A DNA stretch of 64,000 nucleotides from Jatrophihabitans telluris (GTDB taxonomy: Bacteria; Actinomycetota; Actinomycetes; Mycobacteriales; Jatrophihabitantaceae), in NCBI RefSeq assembly GCF_023516435.1, contig NZ_CP097332.1, positions 2,976,001-3,040,000 on the forward strand, written 5' to 3'. The notes beneath the pieces are model-generated. The model was given only the letters and a program-made list of their open reading frames with translations, was not told where the DNA came from and made no database searches. Of this stretch, positions 18,475-25,700 are shown piece after piece. A program made the position numbers and the translations under genes. Each line of letters starts with the position of its first letter. The stretch's first letter is position 1.

Positions 18475-19131
18475 TCAGCCGCCGGAACCACCGGTTGAGG
18501 TCTGCACCGGAGGCGCTGGTGCCGGAGCCGGCGGCGGCGCGACCGTGACCGGAGGTGCCGGGGCCGGCTGGGGGGCGACGCCGGTAGACCCGGTACCGCT
18601 GCCCGATCCCGTTCCGGTCGCGCCACCGCCGGTGGCACCGGTGCCGCCGGTCCCCGAGGTGCTGCTCCCACTGCCACTGCCGCTGCCACTGCCACTGCCA
18701 CTCGTGCCGGAGCCGGCGGTGCCGCCGGCGGTACCGCCGGCCGACCAGTTCGTCCCACCCGATCCGCCCGTGGCACCGGTAGCACTACCGGTCCGGCTTC
18801 CCGCCCCGGCACCGGAGGATGCACGTTGCAAGCTCGACAACTGCTTGCTGAGCGCGGCGATGGAGCGGTCCAGCCGGCTGAGGTTGTGCTGGCGGGCCGA
18901 CAGCGACGTAGCGAGGTCATGCTGGCGCTGCTGCAGCGAGGTCTCGGCGGGGTCGGCGACCGCCGCCGCTGGATGGGCCTTCGATGCGACCCCGGACGCC
19001 GCGGCGGTAGCTGAGTGTTCGGGTGTCGAACCGATGGCCCACGCGCTTGCCACCCCGAACACGGCGGCCGCGCCCGGGGCCGCGACCAGCACCAGGTGCC
19101 AGCGGGCCCGGCGGCCGGTGGGTTCAGTCAT
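18475..19131 (-). CDS. Membrane-anchored coiled-coil protein with Gly/Ser/Pro-rich tail
   Basis: The 218-residue protein starts at ATG 19131, making an 8-bp ATGACTGA overlap with the upstream gene. One membrane segment (about residues 12-36) is followed by a predicted coiled coil rich in Gln, Leu and Ser (about 62-105). The tail is low-complexity: GSGSGSG and TGGTGATGG runs, then PAPAPP repeats. No enzymatic domain was recognised. It sits directly before apbE. It may be a surface tether or spacer for the electron-transfer complex, but no function can be assigned from sequence. Confidence 0.65.
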   Translation of the reverse strand: MTEPTGRRARWHLVLVAAPGAAAVFGVASAWAIGSTPEHSATAAASGVASKAHPAAAVADPAETSLQQRQHDLATSLSARQHNLSRLDRSIAALSKQLSSLQRASSGAGAGSRTGSATGATGGSGGTNWSAGGTAGGTAGSGTSGSGSGSGSGSGSSTSGTGGTGATGGGATGTGSGSGTGSTGVAPQPAPAPPVTVAPPPAPAPAPPVQTSTGGSGG

Positions 19132-19774
19132 CGGTCGGCCCCGGGCTCGGGGTGCCGCCGTGATCATGTTGATCGGACCCGCCGTCGGACGGACTCGTGC
19201 TGGGCGAGCCGTGGTCGTCGCCGCTGCCGGCCGAGCTGCTGCCGGACCCGGACCCGGCGCCGGACCCGCCGGTGCTGGCACGCGTCGGCGCCGGAACCGG
19301 ACTGGATTCCTCTGCCGACGGGGTCCGGGCGACGCTGCTCGCTGCAGGTACCGTTCCGGGTCCACCGTTTCGGGCCCCGCCGGACGCCCCGCCGGCCGCC
19401 CCGCCGGACGCCCCGCCGTTCGGGTCAGCCGCTCCAGCCGCTCCAGCCGCTGCTGCCGCTCGGGCTGCCGCTGCTCGGGCCGCCTTCGCCGTCGCAATCG
19501 CGCTGGCCAGCGTGGCGATCCGTTTCTGGCGGGCGGCTTCCTGCCTGCCGGTCAACGTCAGCTGCGCCTGCAGCTGCGCCAGCTGGCGCTCGTCGCTGGC
19601 CAGCCTGGCGGCCGCCGCCTCGGCCGCGGACGAATCCGTCGACGACGCGCGGGCGGCCGTGGCCGGAGTGGATTTCGAGTGTCCCGAGGGCACCTCGGCG
19701 ATGGCCACGCCGGCGCCGACGAGCAAACCGCTCACCGACGCGGCGGCGGCAAGGGCACGAGCTGTTCGGTTCAC
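19124..19774 (-). CDS. Exported coiled-coil protein with low-complexity tail, first gene of redox operon
   Basis: The 216-residue protein starts at GTG 19774, seven bases after AGGAG; another GTG six bases upstream is too close to that site. It has a signal or anchor segment (about residues 5-25), an Ala/Gln-rich coiled coil (about 45-110) and a Gly/Ser/Thr-rich tail ending in charged residues with a DQHDHGG motif. Its layout matches the following gene, so the two are probably diverged duplicates. No known domain was seen. A structural role at the outer membrane face is inferred only from its neighbours. Confidence 0.62.
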   Translation of the reverse strand: MNRTARALAAAASVSGLLVGAGVAIAEVPSGHSKSTPATAARASSTDSSAAEAAAARLASDERQLAQLQAQLTLTGRQEAARQKRIATLASAIATAKAARAAAARAAAAAGAAGAADPNGGASGGAAGGASGGARNGGPGTVPAASSVARTPSAEESSPVPAPTRASTGGSGAGSGSGSSSAGSGDDHGSPSTSPSDGGSDQHDHGGTPSPGPTDD

Positions 19775-20095
19775 GATCACGCTCCTGGGATCTGTGGGTC
19801 GGGCGGCGAGGCACGTCGCGGTTCGGTGACGTCGCGGTTGGATGACGTCGTGTTCGGTGACGTCTCGGGTCCGCTCCTGCGCACACGCTCCGTCACTGCA
19901 AGTCATCGACACGAAACAGTCCGGGGTTACGCGGCGGCGAAAGCCGTGGCGATTGCCCGTTTTTGCCGGAGTTGTGAGGCGTGACAGCCCAGTCATGCTC
20001 CTTGCCACCTGACGAAACCGCCGGTAAGACTCATGCCTGCGCTGCCCTGCCACAGGCTGGCCGAGACCGGCTCGGGGCAGCGAGGACGTGAGGCG
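19775..20095. promoter_or_regulatory. Divergent intergenic region (redox operon / sigma factor)
   Basis: This 321-bp region holds no gene. Its left part has short direct repeats (separate entry) within about 100 bp of the redox operon start. The remaining sequence (19869-20095) is less GC-rich around 19940-19990. It must contain the promoters of both divergent units, but no convincing -35/-10 pair could be fixed by eye. Confidence 0.5.
19814..19868. repeat. Three and a half 15-16-bp direct repeats upstream of redox operon
   Basis: Units begin at 19814, 19830, 19846 and 19861. They read CGTCGCGGTTCGGTGA, CGTCGCGGTTGGATGA, CGTCGTGTTCGGTGA and a partial CGTCTCGGG. They lie 40-95 bp upstream of the start of the coiled-coil gene at 19774. 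They could be iterated activator sites; CGTC is also the usual -10 core of ECF promoters. Confidence 0.6.
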
Positions 20096-20644
20096 ATGGC
20101 GGCTCTGTCCGAGGAAGCGGTGCTGGCTGCGCAACGAGGCGAACCGGCCGCGCTGAACGAGGTATACCGAGCACTGTCCCCCGCGGTGCTCGGATACTTC
20201 GTGTCACGGCGCGTCGAGGACCCCGAGGGTCTGACCAGCGAGGTCTTCCTTGCCGTGCTTCCCCGGCTGACCTCGGTCACCGGTGGGGTCAGCGGCCTGC
20301 GCAGCCTGGTCTTCTCCGTCGCCCACGCCCGCCACGTCGACGACGTCCGTCGGCGCAGTCGACAAGTGCCGACCGTCGGCTACGAGCCTGAGCTGGACAC
20401 CCGGAGCAGCCCGGCCGCCGAGGACGCGGCGCTGGCCAACGACGCGCAGGCCAGGGCCATCGAGCTGCTCGCATCGCTGCCGCCGGACCAGGCCGAGGTG
20501 CTGAGGTTGCGCATTCTCGGCGACCTGTCACTGGAGCAGGTCAGCGAGATCATGGGCCGCAGCCAGGGTGCGATCAAGCAGCTCCAGCGCCGCGGCCTGC
20601 TCGCCCTGCGCGGTGTGTTGTCCGCCGGCGGGGTAACCCGATGA
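20096..20644 (+). CDS. ECF-like RNA polymerase sigma factor
   Basis: The 182-residue protein has a sigma region 2-like N terminus (about residues 8-85) and a clear region 4 helix-turn-helix (LPPDQAEVLRLRILGDLSLEQ and GRSQGAIKQLQRRGL). ATG 20096 is preceded by GTGAGG and starts just before region 2; an earlier in-frame ATG at 20033 lacks support. Its stop overlaps the next gene (ATGA), a membrane protein that is probably its anti-sigma factor. It may transcribe the adjacent divergent redox operon. Confidence 0.85.
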   Translation: MAALSEEAVLAAQRGEPAALNEVYRALSPAVLGYFVSRRVEDPEGLTSEVFLAVLPRLTSVTGGVSGLRSLVFSVAHARHVDDVRRRSRQVPTVGYEPELDTRSSPAAEDAALANDAQARAIELLASLPPDQAEVLRLRILGDLSLEQVSEIMGRSQGAIKQLQRRGLLALRGVLSAGGVTR

Positions 20645-21468
20645 GCCGTGGCAGCGATAACCAGGACGAGATGAACGCCGACGAAGATTTCACCCCTGAC
20701 GGTGCCGGGCCGGACCAGGCACCGCTGGCCGCCGAGCTCGCCCTCGATCCGGTGCTTCGGGCCTTTGCGGCCGAACTGCGGAGCCTGAGCGAGGTGGCGC
20801 CTCCGGTGCCGTCCCCGGCGTTGGCCAGCCGGCTCGACGGGGCCGCCCAGTCCTCGTTCGCCGGCAGACGGGCTCACGCCATCGTCGGTTCCATCCTCGC
20901 GGGGGCGGTCGTGATCGGCGTGTCCGGCGCAGCCGCCGCGACCGACCGGCTGCCGATCGTGTCGCACCTACGGACCTCGACCCACACCAGCACCGGACCG
21001 TCCTCGACCTCGGGCGGGGGCAGCAAAACGGTCCCGGCGGCCCCGGCGGCCCCGGCGGTCAGGCGCCCCAGCCAGTCCGGTCCGCATCCGGGGGCATCGC
21101 TCGTCCCGACCGGGCCCGGCCCGTCCCAGTTGCCTGGAACCGGGAGCAGCGGCAGCGGGTCCGAGCGGGAAGGCGCCGGCTCGCCGGGCCGCAGTCAGGC
21201 ACCGGGCGAGGACCGTGGCGGCTGGACCGGGTCGTCATCGTCGCAAGATCCCACCCGCAGCGCTGAACCCGGCGAAGGCACCGGGGGATCGGGATCTGGC
21301 GACAGCGAGTCGAGCAGCCCGCCGAGCAGCGCACCGAGCAGCCCGCCAGGCGAGGGTTCGCCGTCCGGTGAGGACCGTCATCACAGCTCACCCTCGGCCC
21401 CGCGCTCGACGCCGCCGGCTGCATCGCCATCTGAGCCGTCCCGCTCGCACGACGAGAGTGGAGCCTGA
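20641..21468 (+). CDS. Membrane protein coupled to the sigma factor, probable anti-sigma
   Basis: The 275-residue protein has a cytoplasmic part of about 80 residues, one membrane segment (about 81-100, IVGSILAGAVVIGVSGAAAA) and a long extracytoplasmic tail of low-complexity Ser, Pro and Gly. The zinc-binding HxxxCxxC motif of ZAS anti-sigma factors is absent. Similar sigma-adjacent proteins in actinobacteria bind the sigma factor through the cytoplasmic segment. The anti-sigma role is inferred from the ATGA overlap and topology only. Confidence 0.6.
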   Translation: MSRGSDNQDEMNADEDFTPDGAGPDQAPLAAELALDPVLRAFAAELRSLSEVAPPVPSPALASRLDGAAQSSFAGRRAHAIVGSILAGAVVIGVSGAAAATDRLPIVSHLRTSTHTSTGPSSTSGGGSKTVPAAPAAPAVRRPSQSGPHPGASLVPTGPGPSQLPGTGSSGSGSEREGAGSPGRSQAPGEDRGGWTGSSSSQDPTRSAEPGEGTGGSGSGDSESSSPPSSAPSSPPGEGSPSGEDRHHSSPSAPRSTPPAASPSEPSRSHDESGA

Positions 21469-21588
21469 CCGGCGACGTCATTTGGACAGCTGTTCAGGCG
21501 GCGAGTCCGAATCCGGCATAACCTGCATCTGGCAGAGCAGTCCGCCCGACCGTCCTCAGGGGGACAGATGCAGATTGGCCCTATGTAG

Positions 21589-21885
21589 ATGTCTCTCGAC
21601 ATTGACCGTGGCGATCCGATCCAGGCGAAGGTTCGTTTCATCCTCGACTCCGACAATCCCGTGGGACGCGTATCGGTGGTCGGCTCCTTCAACGATTGGA
21701 CCCCAGGATTGGACGAACTGTCCGACGATGGCGACGGAACCCGCAGCGTGACTGTCGGCCTGCCGTACGGACGGCAGTTCATCTTTCGCTATCTGGGACC
21801 CGGGGATCGCTGGTTCGACGACCCGGATGCCGATCGGGTCAGCTCCGCGGGCTCGATCATCGAGGCGCTTCGGCCGCTGCCCTGA
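21589..21885 (+). CDS. Small CBM48 (isoamylase N-terminal-like) protein
   Basis: The 98-residue protein is almost a complete isolated CBM48/early-set domain. It shows VSVVGSFNDWTPG near residues 24-36 and the QFIFRYL...WFDDPDAD pattern. This fold binds alpha-glucans or acts as a protein-interaction module, as in the AMPK beta subunit. No catalytic domain accompanies it and no signal peptide is present. A start ATG at 21589 has only a weak ribosome site. Its partner is unknown; the neighbours are regulators. Confidence 0.8.
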   Translation: MSLDIDRGDPIQAKVRFILDSDNPVGRVSVVGSFNDWTPGLDELSDDGDGTRSVTVGLPYGRQFIFRYLGPGDRWFDDPDADRVSSAGSIIEALRPLP

Positions 21886-21916
21886 CCTCCGCACGTCCGA
21901 CTGAGAGTGAGCCACG

Positions 21917-22642
21917 ATGCTGAACGACATTCAGGCGGACGCCGAGCACGCCGCCGGCATCGAACGGGATTTCACGCAACTGGCCGTGCTGCTCGCGACC
22001 CAGCCGACCGTCGCGGCCACCTTGCACTCGATCGTGGGCAGTGCCGTGGCCATGACCTCGGGGGCAGAGCAGGCCGGGCTCACCGTCCGGCGAGGGCCGA
22101 CCTGGTTCACGCTGGCCGCCACCGGGCCATTGGCTCGCCAGATGGACAAGCTTCATTCCGAGTTCGTGGAGGGTCCCAGCCAGGACTCGTTGCTGTTCAG
22201 TCACGCGCTTTCGGTTGATCATCTCGGCACCGATCCGCGGTGGCCGGTATTCGGCCCCGGGGCGTGCCGGCAGACGGGCGTGAACAGCGTGGTGGCCCAC
22301 CAACTGGTGTTGGACGCCGACGTCGGGTCGGTGGCCGTGCTGAATCTGTACTCGCGGCAGCCCGCTGCGTTCGCCGGGCTGGACCGGGGAATGCTCGACG
22401 GGCTGATCACCCATTCGGCGATCGGTCTGGCCAAGGCCGAGGCCAAGCAGCACAGTCAGGAACTGCGTAACGCCCTGGAGAGCAATCGACGCATCGGGAC
22501 CGCGATCGGCATCCTCATGGCCCTGCACAACGTGAGCGAGCGGCAGGGCTTCGACCTGCTCCGGACGTGCAGCCAGCACCGGCACCGCAAGCTGCGCGAG
22601 ATCGCCGAGGATGTCATCGAAACCGGCACCCTCACCCTCTAG
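21917..22642 (+). CDS. GAF-ANTAR transcription antitermination regulator
   Basis: The 241-residue protein has a GAF-like sensor domain (about residues 20-165) and a C-terminal ANTAR domain (about 170-235: ESNRRIGTAIGILMA and the conserved alanine/leucine helices). ANTAR domains bind paired RNA hairpins and prevent termination. Such soluble GAF-ANTAR proteins are common in actinobacteria. Its target RNA is not evident. The ATG follows GAGAGTGAG. Confidence 0.88.
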   Translation: MLNDIQADAEHAAGIERDFTQLAVLLATQPTVAATLHSIVGSAVAMTSGAEQAGLTVRRGPTWFTLAATGPLARQMDKLHSEFVEGPSQDSLLFSHALSVDHLGTDPRWPVFGPGACRQTGVNSVVAHQLVLDADVGSVAVLNLYSRQPAAFAGLDRGMLDGLITHSAIGLAKAEAKQHSQELRNALESNRRIGTAIGILMALHNVSERQGFDLLRTCSQHRHRKLREIAEDVIETGTLTL

Positions 22643-22645
22643 TCC

Positions 22646-22700
22646 CACCCGTCGCGCGCGTGCCCCCACCCGTTGCGTGCCCTCACCCGTTGCGTGCCCC
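22646..22700. repeat. Three imperfect tandem CACCCGTTGCGTGCC repeats
   Basis: About three 16-18-bp units (CACCCGTCGCGCGCGTGCCC, CACCCGTTGCGTGCC twice) follow the stop codon of the GAF-ANTAR gene. Non-coding; no function assigned. Confidence 0.5.
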
Positions 22701-22709
22701 AACCATTGC

Positions 22710-22777
22710 GCGAATGGGCGGTTCGGGCGCGAATGGGCGCCCACAACTGCCCATTCGGCGCCGAACCGCCCATTCGC
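22710..22777. repeat. Long perfect inverted repeat between convergent genes
   Basis: Outer 17-bp arms match perfectly (GCGAATGGGCGGTTCGG / CCGAACCGCCCATTCGC). The 34-nt interior contains a second stem (CGAATGGGC / GCCCATTCG, 22730-22738 and 22749-22757). It lies between the convergent GAF-ANTAR and SET genes. It can act as a two-way terminator; its length and nested copies also resemble mobile palindromic (REP-like) elements. Confidence 0.7.
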
Positions 22778-22785
22778 CGGGTACA

Positions 22786-22880
22786 GGGGTGCTGGGGGTA
22801 CTGGGGTACTGGGGTCCTGGGGGGTGCTGGGGGTACTGGGGCGCTGGGTCCTGGAGGAGCTGGGGTGCTGGGGTGCTGGT
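22786..22880. repeat. G-rich tandem array of GGGGTNCTG units
   Basis: About ten degenerate 9-10-bp units (GGGGTGCTG, GGGGTACTG, GGGGTCCTG and variants) fill the space up to the SET gene stop codon. Runs of four or more G at regular spacing could form G-quadruplexes on the + strand. It is non-coding. Confidence 0.7.
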
Positions 22881-22881
22881 G

Positions 22882-23328
22882 TCAGTCGGTGGGTGCGAGC
22901 ATCGTGCCGCGACAGCCCGGGCTACCGCACGCGCACCGGTACAACAGCCGCTCGTCGGGGTCCTCGTCGTCCTCGATGATCAGGTTGTAGTCGAGGGTCA
23001 GTTCCTCCCCCGCGCTCACGTCGTGCAGGGTGCTGATCACGACACGGCCGTCGTCCAGTTCGGCGGCACAATTGGGGGCACAGCTGTGGTTGATCCAGCG
23101 CGCGGCGTTGCCACCGCTGCCGCCGTCGATGACCTGGTCGTCGCCCAGATCGAAGTAGAACGTGTGACCGGCGGTGCCGGCGGCGTTGTAGCGATCAGCG
23201 GCCTCCTGCCAGCTGATGCGCTCGCCGGTGTACTCGATCACCGTCTCCTCGGCCTGGAATCGCCTCGTGGCAAAGGCGCCCCGCCCGTGCACGGCGGACT
23301 TGCGGATCGAGATCGAACGCGAGGTCAC
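22882..23328 (-). CDS. SET-domain lysine methyltransferase-like protein
   Basis: The 148-residue protein is a compact SET domain. It has HGRGAFATRRF at the N terminus, the YTGERIS segment, the signature RWINHSCAPNC, GEELTLDYN, and a post-SET cysteine motif YRCACGSPGCRG. It should transfer a methyl group from S-adenosylmethionine to protein lysines. GTG 23328 after CAGGGG is chosen because it precedes the conserved core by only a few residues; longer frames upstream run into the divergent gene. The target in a bacterium without histones is unknown. Confidence 0.85.
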   Translation of the reverse strand: MTSRSISIRKSAVHGRGAFATRRFQAEETVIEYTGERISWQEAADRYNAAGTAGHTFYFDLGDDQVIDGGSGGNAARWINHSCAPNCAAELDDGRVVISTLHDVSAGEELTLDYNLIIEDDEDPDERLLYRCACGSPGCRGTMLAPTD

Positions 23329-23463
23329 CCCCTGATCCTGCCAGTTGGCGTCGACCGCTCCTCGCGCCAGCGCCGACACGCCGGACCAGCAACCGGGCCA
23401 GCGGGCAAAACGGGCCAAGCCGGGAGAGGATTTGCCTAGCTCTGCCGAATCCTTGGAGACATC

Positions 23464-24399
23464 GTGCCGCTGTTCGTTCTGTTCTTCATCCTCCTGCTCA
23501 CCGCCATCGCCCTGCTGGTGGCGAGCCGGCGCTCGCTCGGCGCGGCATCGATCTTGCGGCTGACGGCGATCGGGGTCGCGGTCGTGGCGATCATCTCGCT
23601 GTTCTTCTCGACCTTCACCACCGTCGGGACCAAGAACCTCGGCGTCAAGACGATCGGGGGACGGCCGGTCGGCTACCTGACCAACGGCTACCACTTCAAG
23701 GAGCCGTGGGTCACGGTCACCGAGCTGACCAACGCGGTGCAGACCGACACCTACGCCAGCGACGGCTACGGAAAGGGCCCGCAGGGCGGAGCGAATGCCT
23801 CCTGCATCAACGTGCGGATCGCCCGCCAGGCAACGGCATGTGTGAACGTCTCCATCCGCTGGCAAGCCACCGGAACCGGCATCGACTACCTCTTCCGCAA
23901 CTTCAAGGACAACGAGAAGATCACCGACAACCTCGTGCTGCGCGACCTGCAGCAGGCGATGAACGAACAGTTCACCGCCTATGACCCGCTGGGCATCGAC
24001 AACAACGGCAACTCCACCAACCGGCCGCTGTCCAGCGCCGGGGGCGGCAGCTACTCCTCCGCGGTGCTGGCGATCATGCGTAACGACATCGGCCAGTGGA
24101 TCGACGTCCAGTCGGTCATCGTCCCGTTGCTCAACTTCGACCCGGCGACCCAGGACCGGATCAACCAGCTCCAGCAACAGGTCGCCCAAACCCGCATCGC
24201 CGTGCAGGCAAAGCTGACCGCCGACGCGCAGGCCGCCGCCAACCGGGCGTTGGCCGCATCGGTGAACAACAACCCCGGGGTACTGACCTCACGATGCCTG
24301 GACATCCTGCAGGACGCGGTCAACAAGGGCCAGGCGCTGCCCGCAGGCTTCTCCTGCTTCGGCGCCTCGACGACCGGGATTGCCGTGTCGGGCAAGTGA
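23464..24399 (+). CDS. SPFH/band 7 domain membrane protein
   Basis: The 311-residue protein has two N-terminal hydrophobic segments (about residues 2-18 and 30-52), then an SPFH domain beginning TVGTKNLGVKTIGGRPVG, followed by an Ala/Gln-rich helical region (about 235-275). Such proteins form membrane-associated oligomers or scaffolds. The GTG at 23464 lies six bases after TTGGAGAC. Divergent from the SET gene with a 135-bp shared intergenic region. Specific role unknown. Confidence 0.8.
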   Translation: MPLFVLFFILLLTAIALLVASRRSLGAASILRLTAIGVAVVAIISLFFSTFTTVGTKNLGVKTIGGRPVGYLTNGYHFKEPWVTVTELTNAVQTDTYASDGYGKGPQGGANASCINVRIARQATACVNVSIRWQATGTGIDYLFRNFKDNEKITDNLVLRDLQQAMNEQFTAYDPLGIDNNGNSTNRPLSSAGGGSYSSAVLAIMRNDIGQWIDVQSVIVPLLNFDPATQDRINQLQQQVAQTRIAVQAKLTADAQAAANRALAASVNNNPGVLTSRCLDILQDAVNKGQALPAGFSCFGASTTGIAVSGK

Positions 24400-24437
24400 T
24401 GCCGAACCGCGATCGGCCCGGCGGTATCGACGGCGCG

Positions 24438-25688
24438 CTAGCCGAGCAGGGCCCGACCCAGCCAGTCCTCGGCGTCCCGAACTCCCGGCAGGGTGAAGAA
24501 ATACCCGCCGCCGGTGGGTGAGATGTAGTCCACGAGCGGTTCGTCGATCAGTCTCTTCTGGGTCGCCTCGAACTGGGTCACCGGGTTTCGCTGGAAGCAG
24601 TTGAAGACCAGGCCCATGTCGAGGTTGCCGTTGACGTCCTCGCCGCGGTCGTAGTTGTAGCCGCGTCGCAGGATCCGGCTGGGGTCGGTGGCGGCGGTCC
24701 GCGGATTGGCCATCCGGATATGGGCGTCCATCGGGATGACGCTGCCGTGCGGATCCTTGCCGTACTGCGGGATGTCGCTCTCCTGGGCACCATCCAGGGG
24801 CGCTCCGGTGTCCCGGCGCCGGCCGATCATTTTCTCCTGCTCGTTGAGCGAGACCCGGTCCCAGAACTCCACGAACATCCGGATGACGCGCAGCACGTGG
24901 TAGGTGCCGCCCTGCGCCCAGGCCGGCTCACCCGGGCCGGCCCACAGCAGTTCCTCGGCCAGCGTCGCCTGCGTCGCGACCGCGGGGTTGGCGATCCCGT
25001 CCTTGAAGCCGAGCAGGTTGCGCGGCGTTCCCGTCGGCGCCGGTGGGGACGTGAACCCCTCGATGCGGTACTTCACCTGCATCGCCCCGCGCGTGTGTTT
25101 GGCCAGCATCCGCAACGCACGCAGGGTGCTGTCCCGGTGACCGGCGCAGATCTGGATCACCAGGTCGCCGTGGGTCTGCCTCTCGTCGAGATTGTCGTTC
25201 GGGAAGCTCGGCATCGGCGTGAGGTGGGCGGGCTTGTGCGGCGCGAGGCCGAACCGGTCGTCGAACAGCGATGCCCCGACCCCGACGGTGATCGTCAGGC
25301 CGTCGGCCGGGGCGTCCGTTCCGAGCACGGCATTGTCGGTGGGCGGGGCGCCGATGCCGGCGTCGGGGAGCGCGCCACCGGCGGTGAGTTGCCGGGCCAC
25401 CGACGTCACGCTCCGCATCAATTGCGCGAGCCCGGCGCGGTCCGGCGCGGTCACATCGAAGACCGCGAAGATCGCCGCGGCCGGCGCCGGAGTGGTGATG
25501 CCCGCTTGGTGCACGCCGTGAAAGGCGACGGCCGGCAAGCGGTCGTCCTTGGTCGCCGTGATCGGCACGCCGGTGTCGGTCGAGGAGGTGTCGGCGTGGG
25601 CGCTGACGGCAAACGGCACGGTCGCCGCGGCCGAACCAGCCACCCCGGCGCCCAGGCCCTTGAGGAACGTTCGTCGATCCAGACTCAT
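24438..25688 (-). CDS. efeB: Tat-exported Dyp-type haem peroxidase (EfeB)
   Basis: The 416-residue protein has a Tat signal ([12 protein letters not shown]) and Dyp-type motifs: GFKDGIANP with the catalytic Asp, [10 protein letters not shown] with the proximal haem His, and RILRRGYNY with the conserved Arg. EfeB takes part in the EfeUOB iron uptake system, oxidising ferrous iron or acting on haem outside the membrane. It lies 12 bp downstream of the fused efeU-efeO gene and is probably co-transcribed under the same iron box. Confidence 0.93.
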   Translation of the reverse strand: MSLDRRTFLKGLGAGVAGSAAATVPFAVSAHADTSSTDTGVPITATKDDRLPAVAFHGVHQAGITTPAPAAAIFAVFDVTAPDRAGLAQLMRSVTSVARQLTAGGALPDAGIGAPPTDNAVLGTDAPADGLTITVGVGASLFDDRFGLAPHKPAHLTPMPSFPNDNLDERQTHGDLVIQICAGHRDSTLRALRMLAKHTRGAMQVKYRIEGFTSPPAPTGTPRNLLGFKDGIANPAVATQATLAEELLWAGPGEPAWAQGGTYHVLRVIRMFVEFWDRVSLNEQEKMIGRRRDTGAPLDGAQESDIPQYGKDPHGSVIPMDAHIRMANPRTAATDPSRILRRGYNYDRGEDVNGNLDMGLVFNCFQRNPVTQFEATQKRLIDEPLVDYISPTGGGYFFTLPGVRDAEDWLGRALLG

Positions 25689-25700
25689 CTATCGGTCTTC

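Noticed and set aside
22786-22880. CRISPR-like array
   Set aside because: Units are 9-10 bp with no spacers of regular length and no cas genes nearby; it is a minisatellite.
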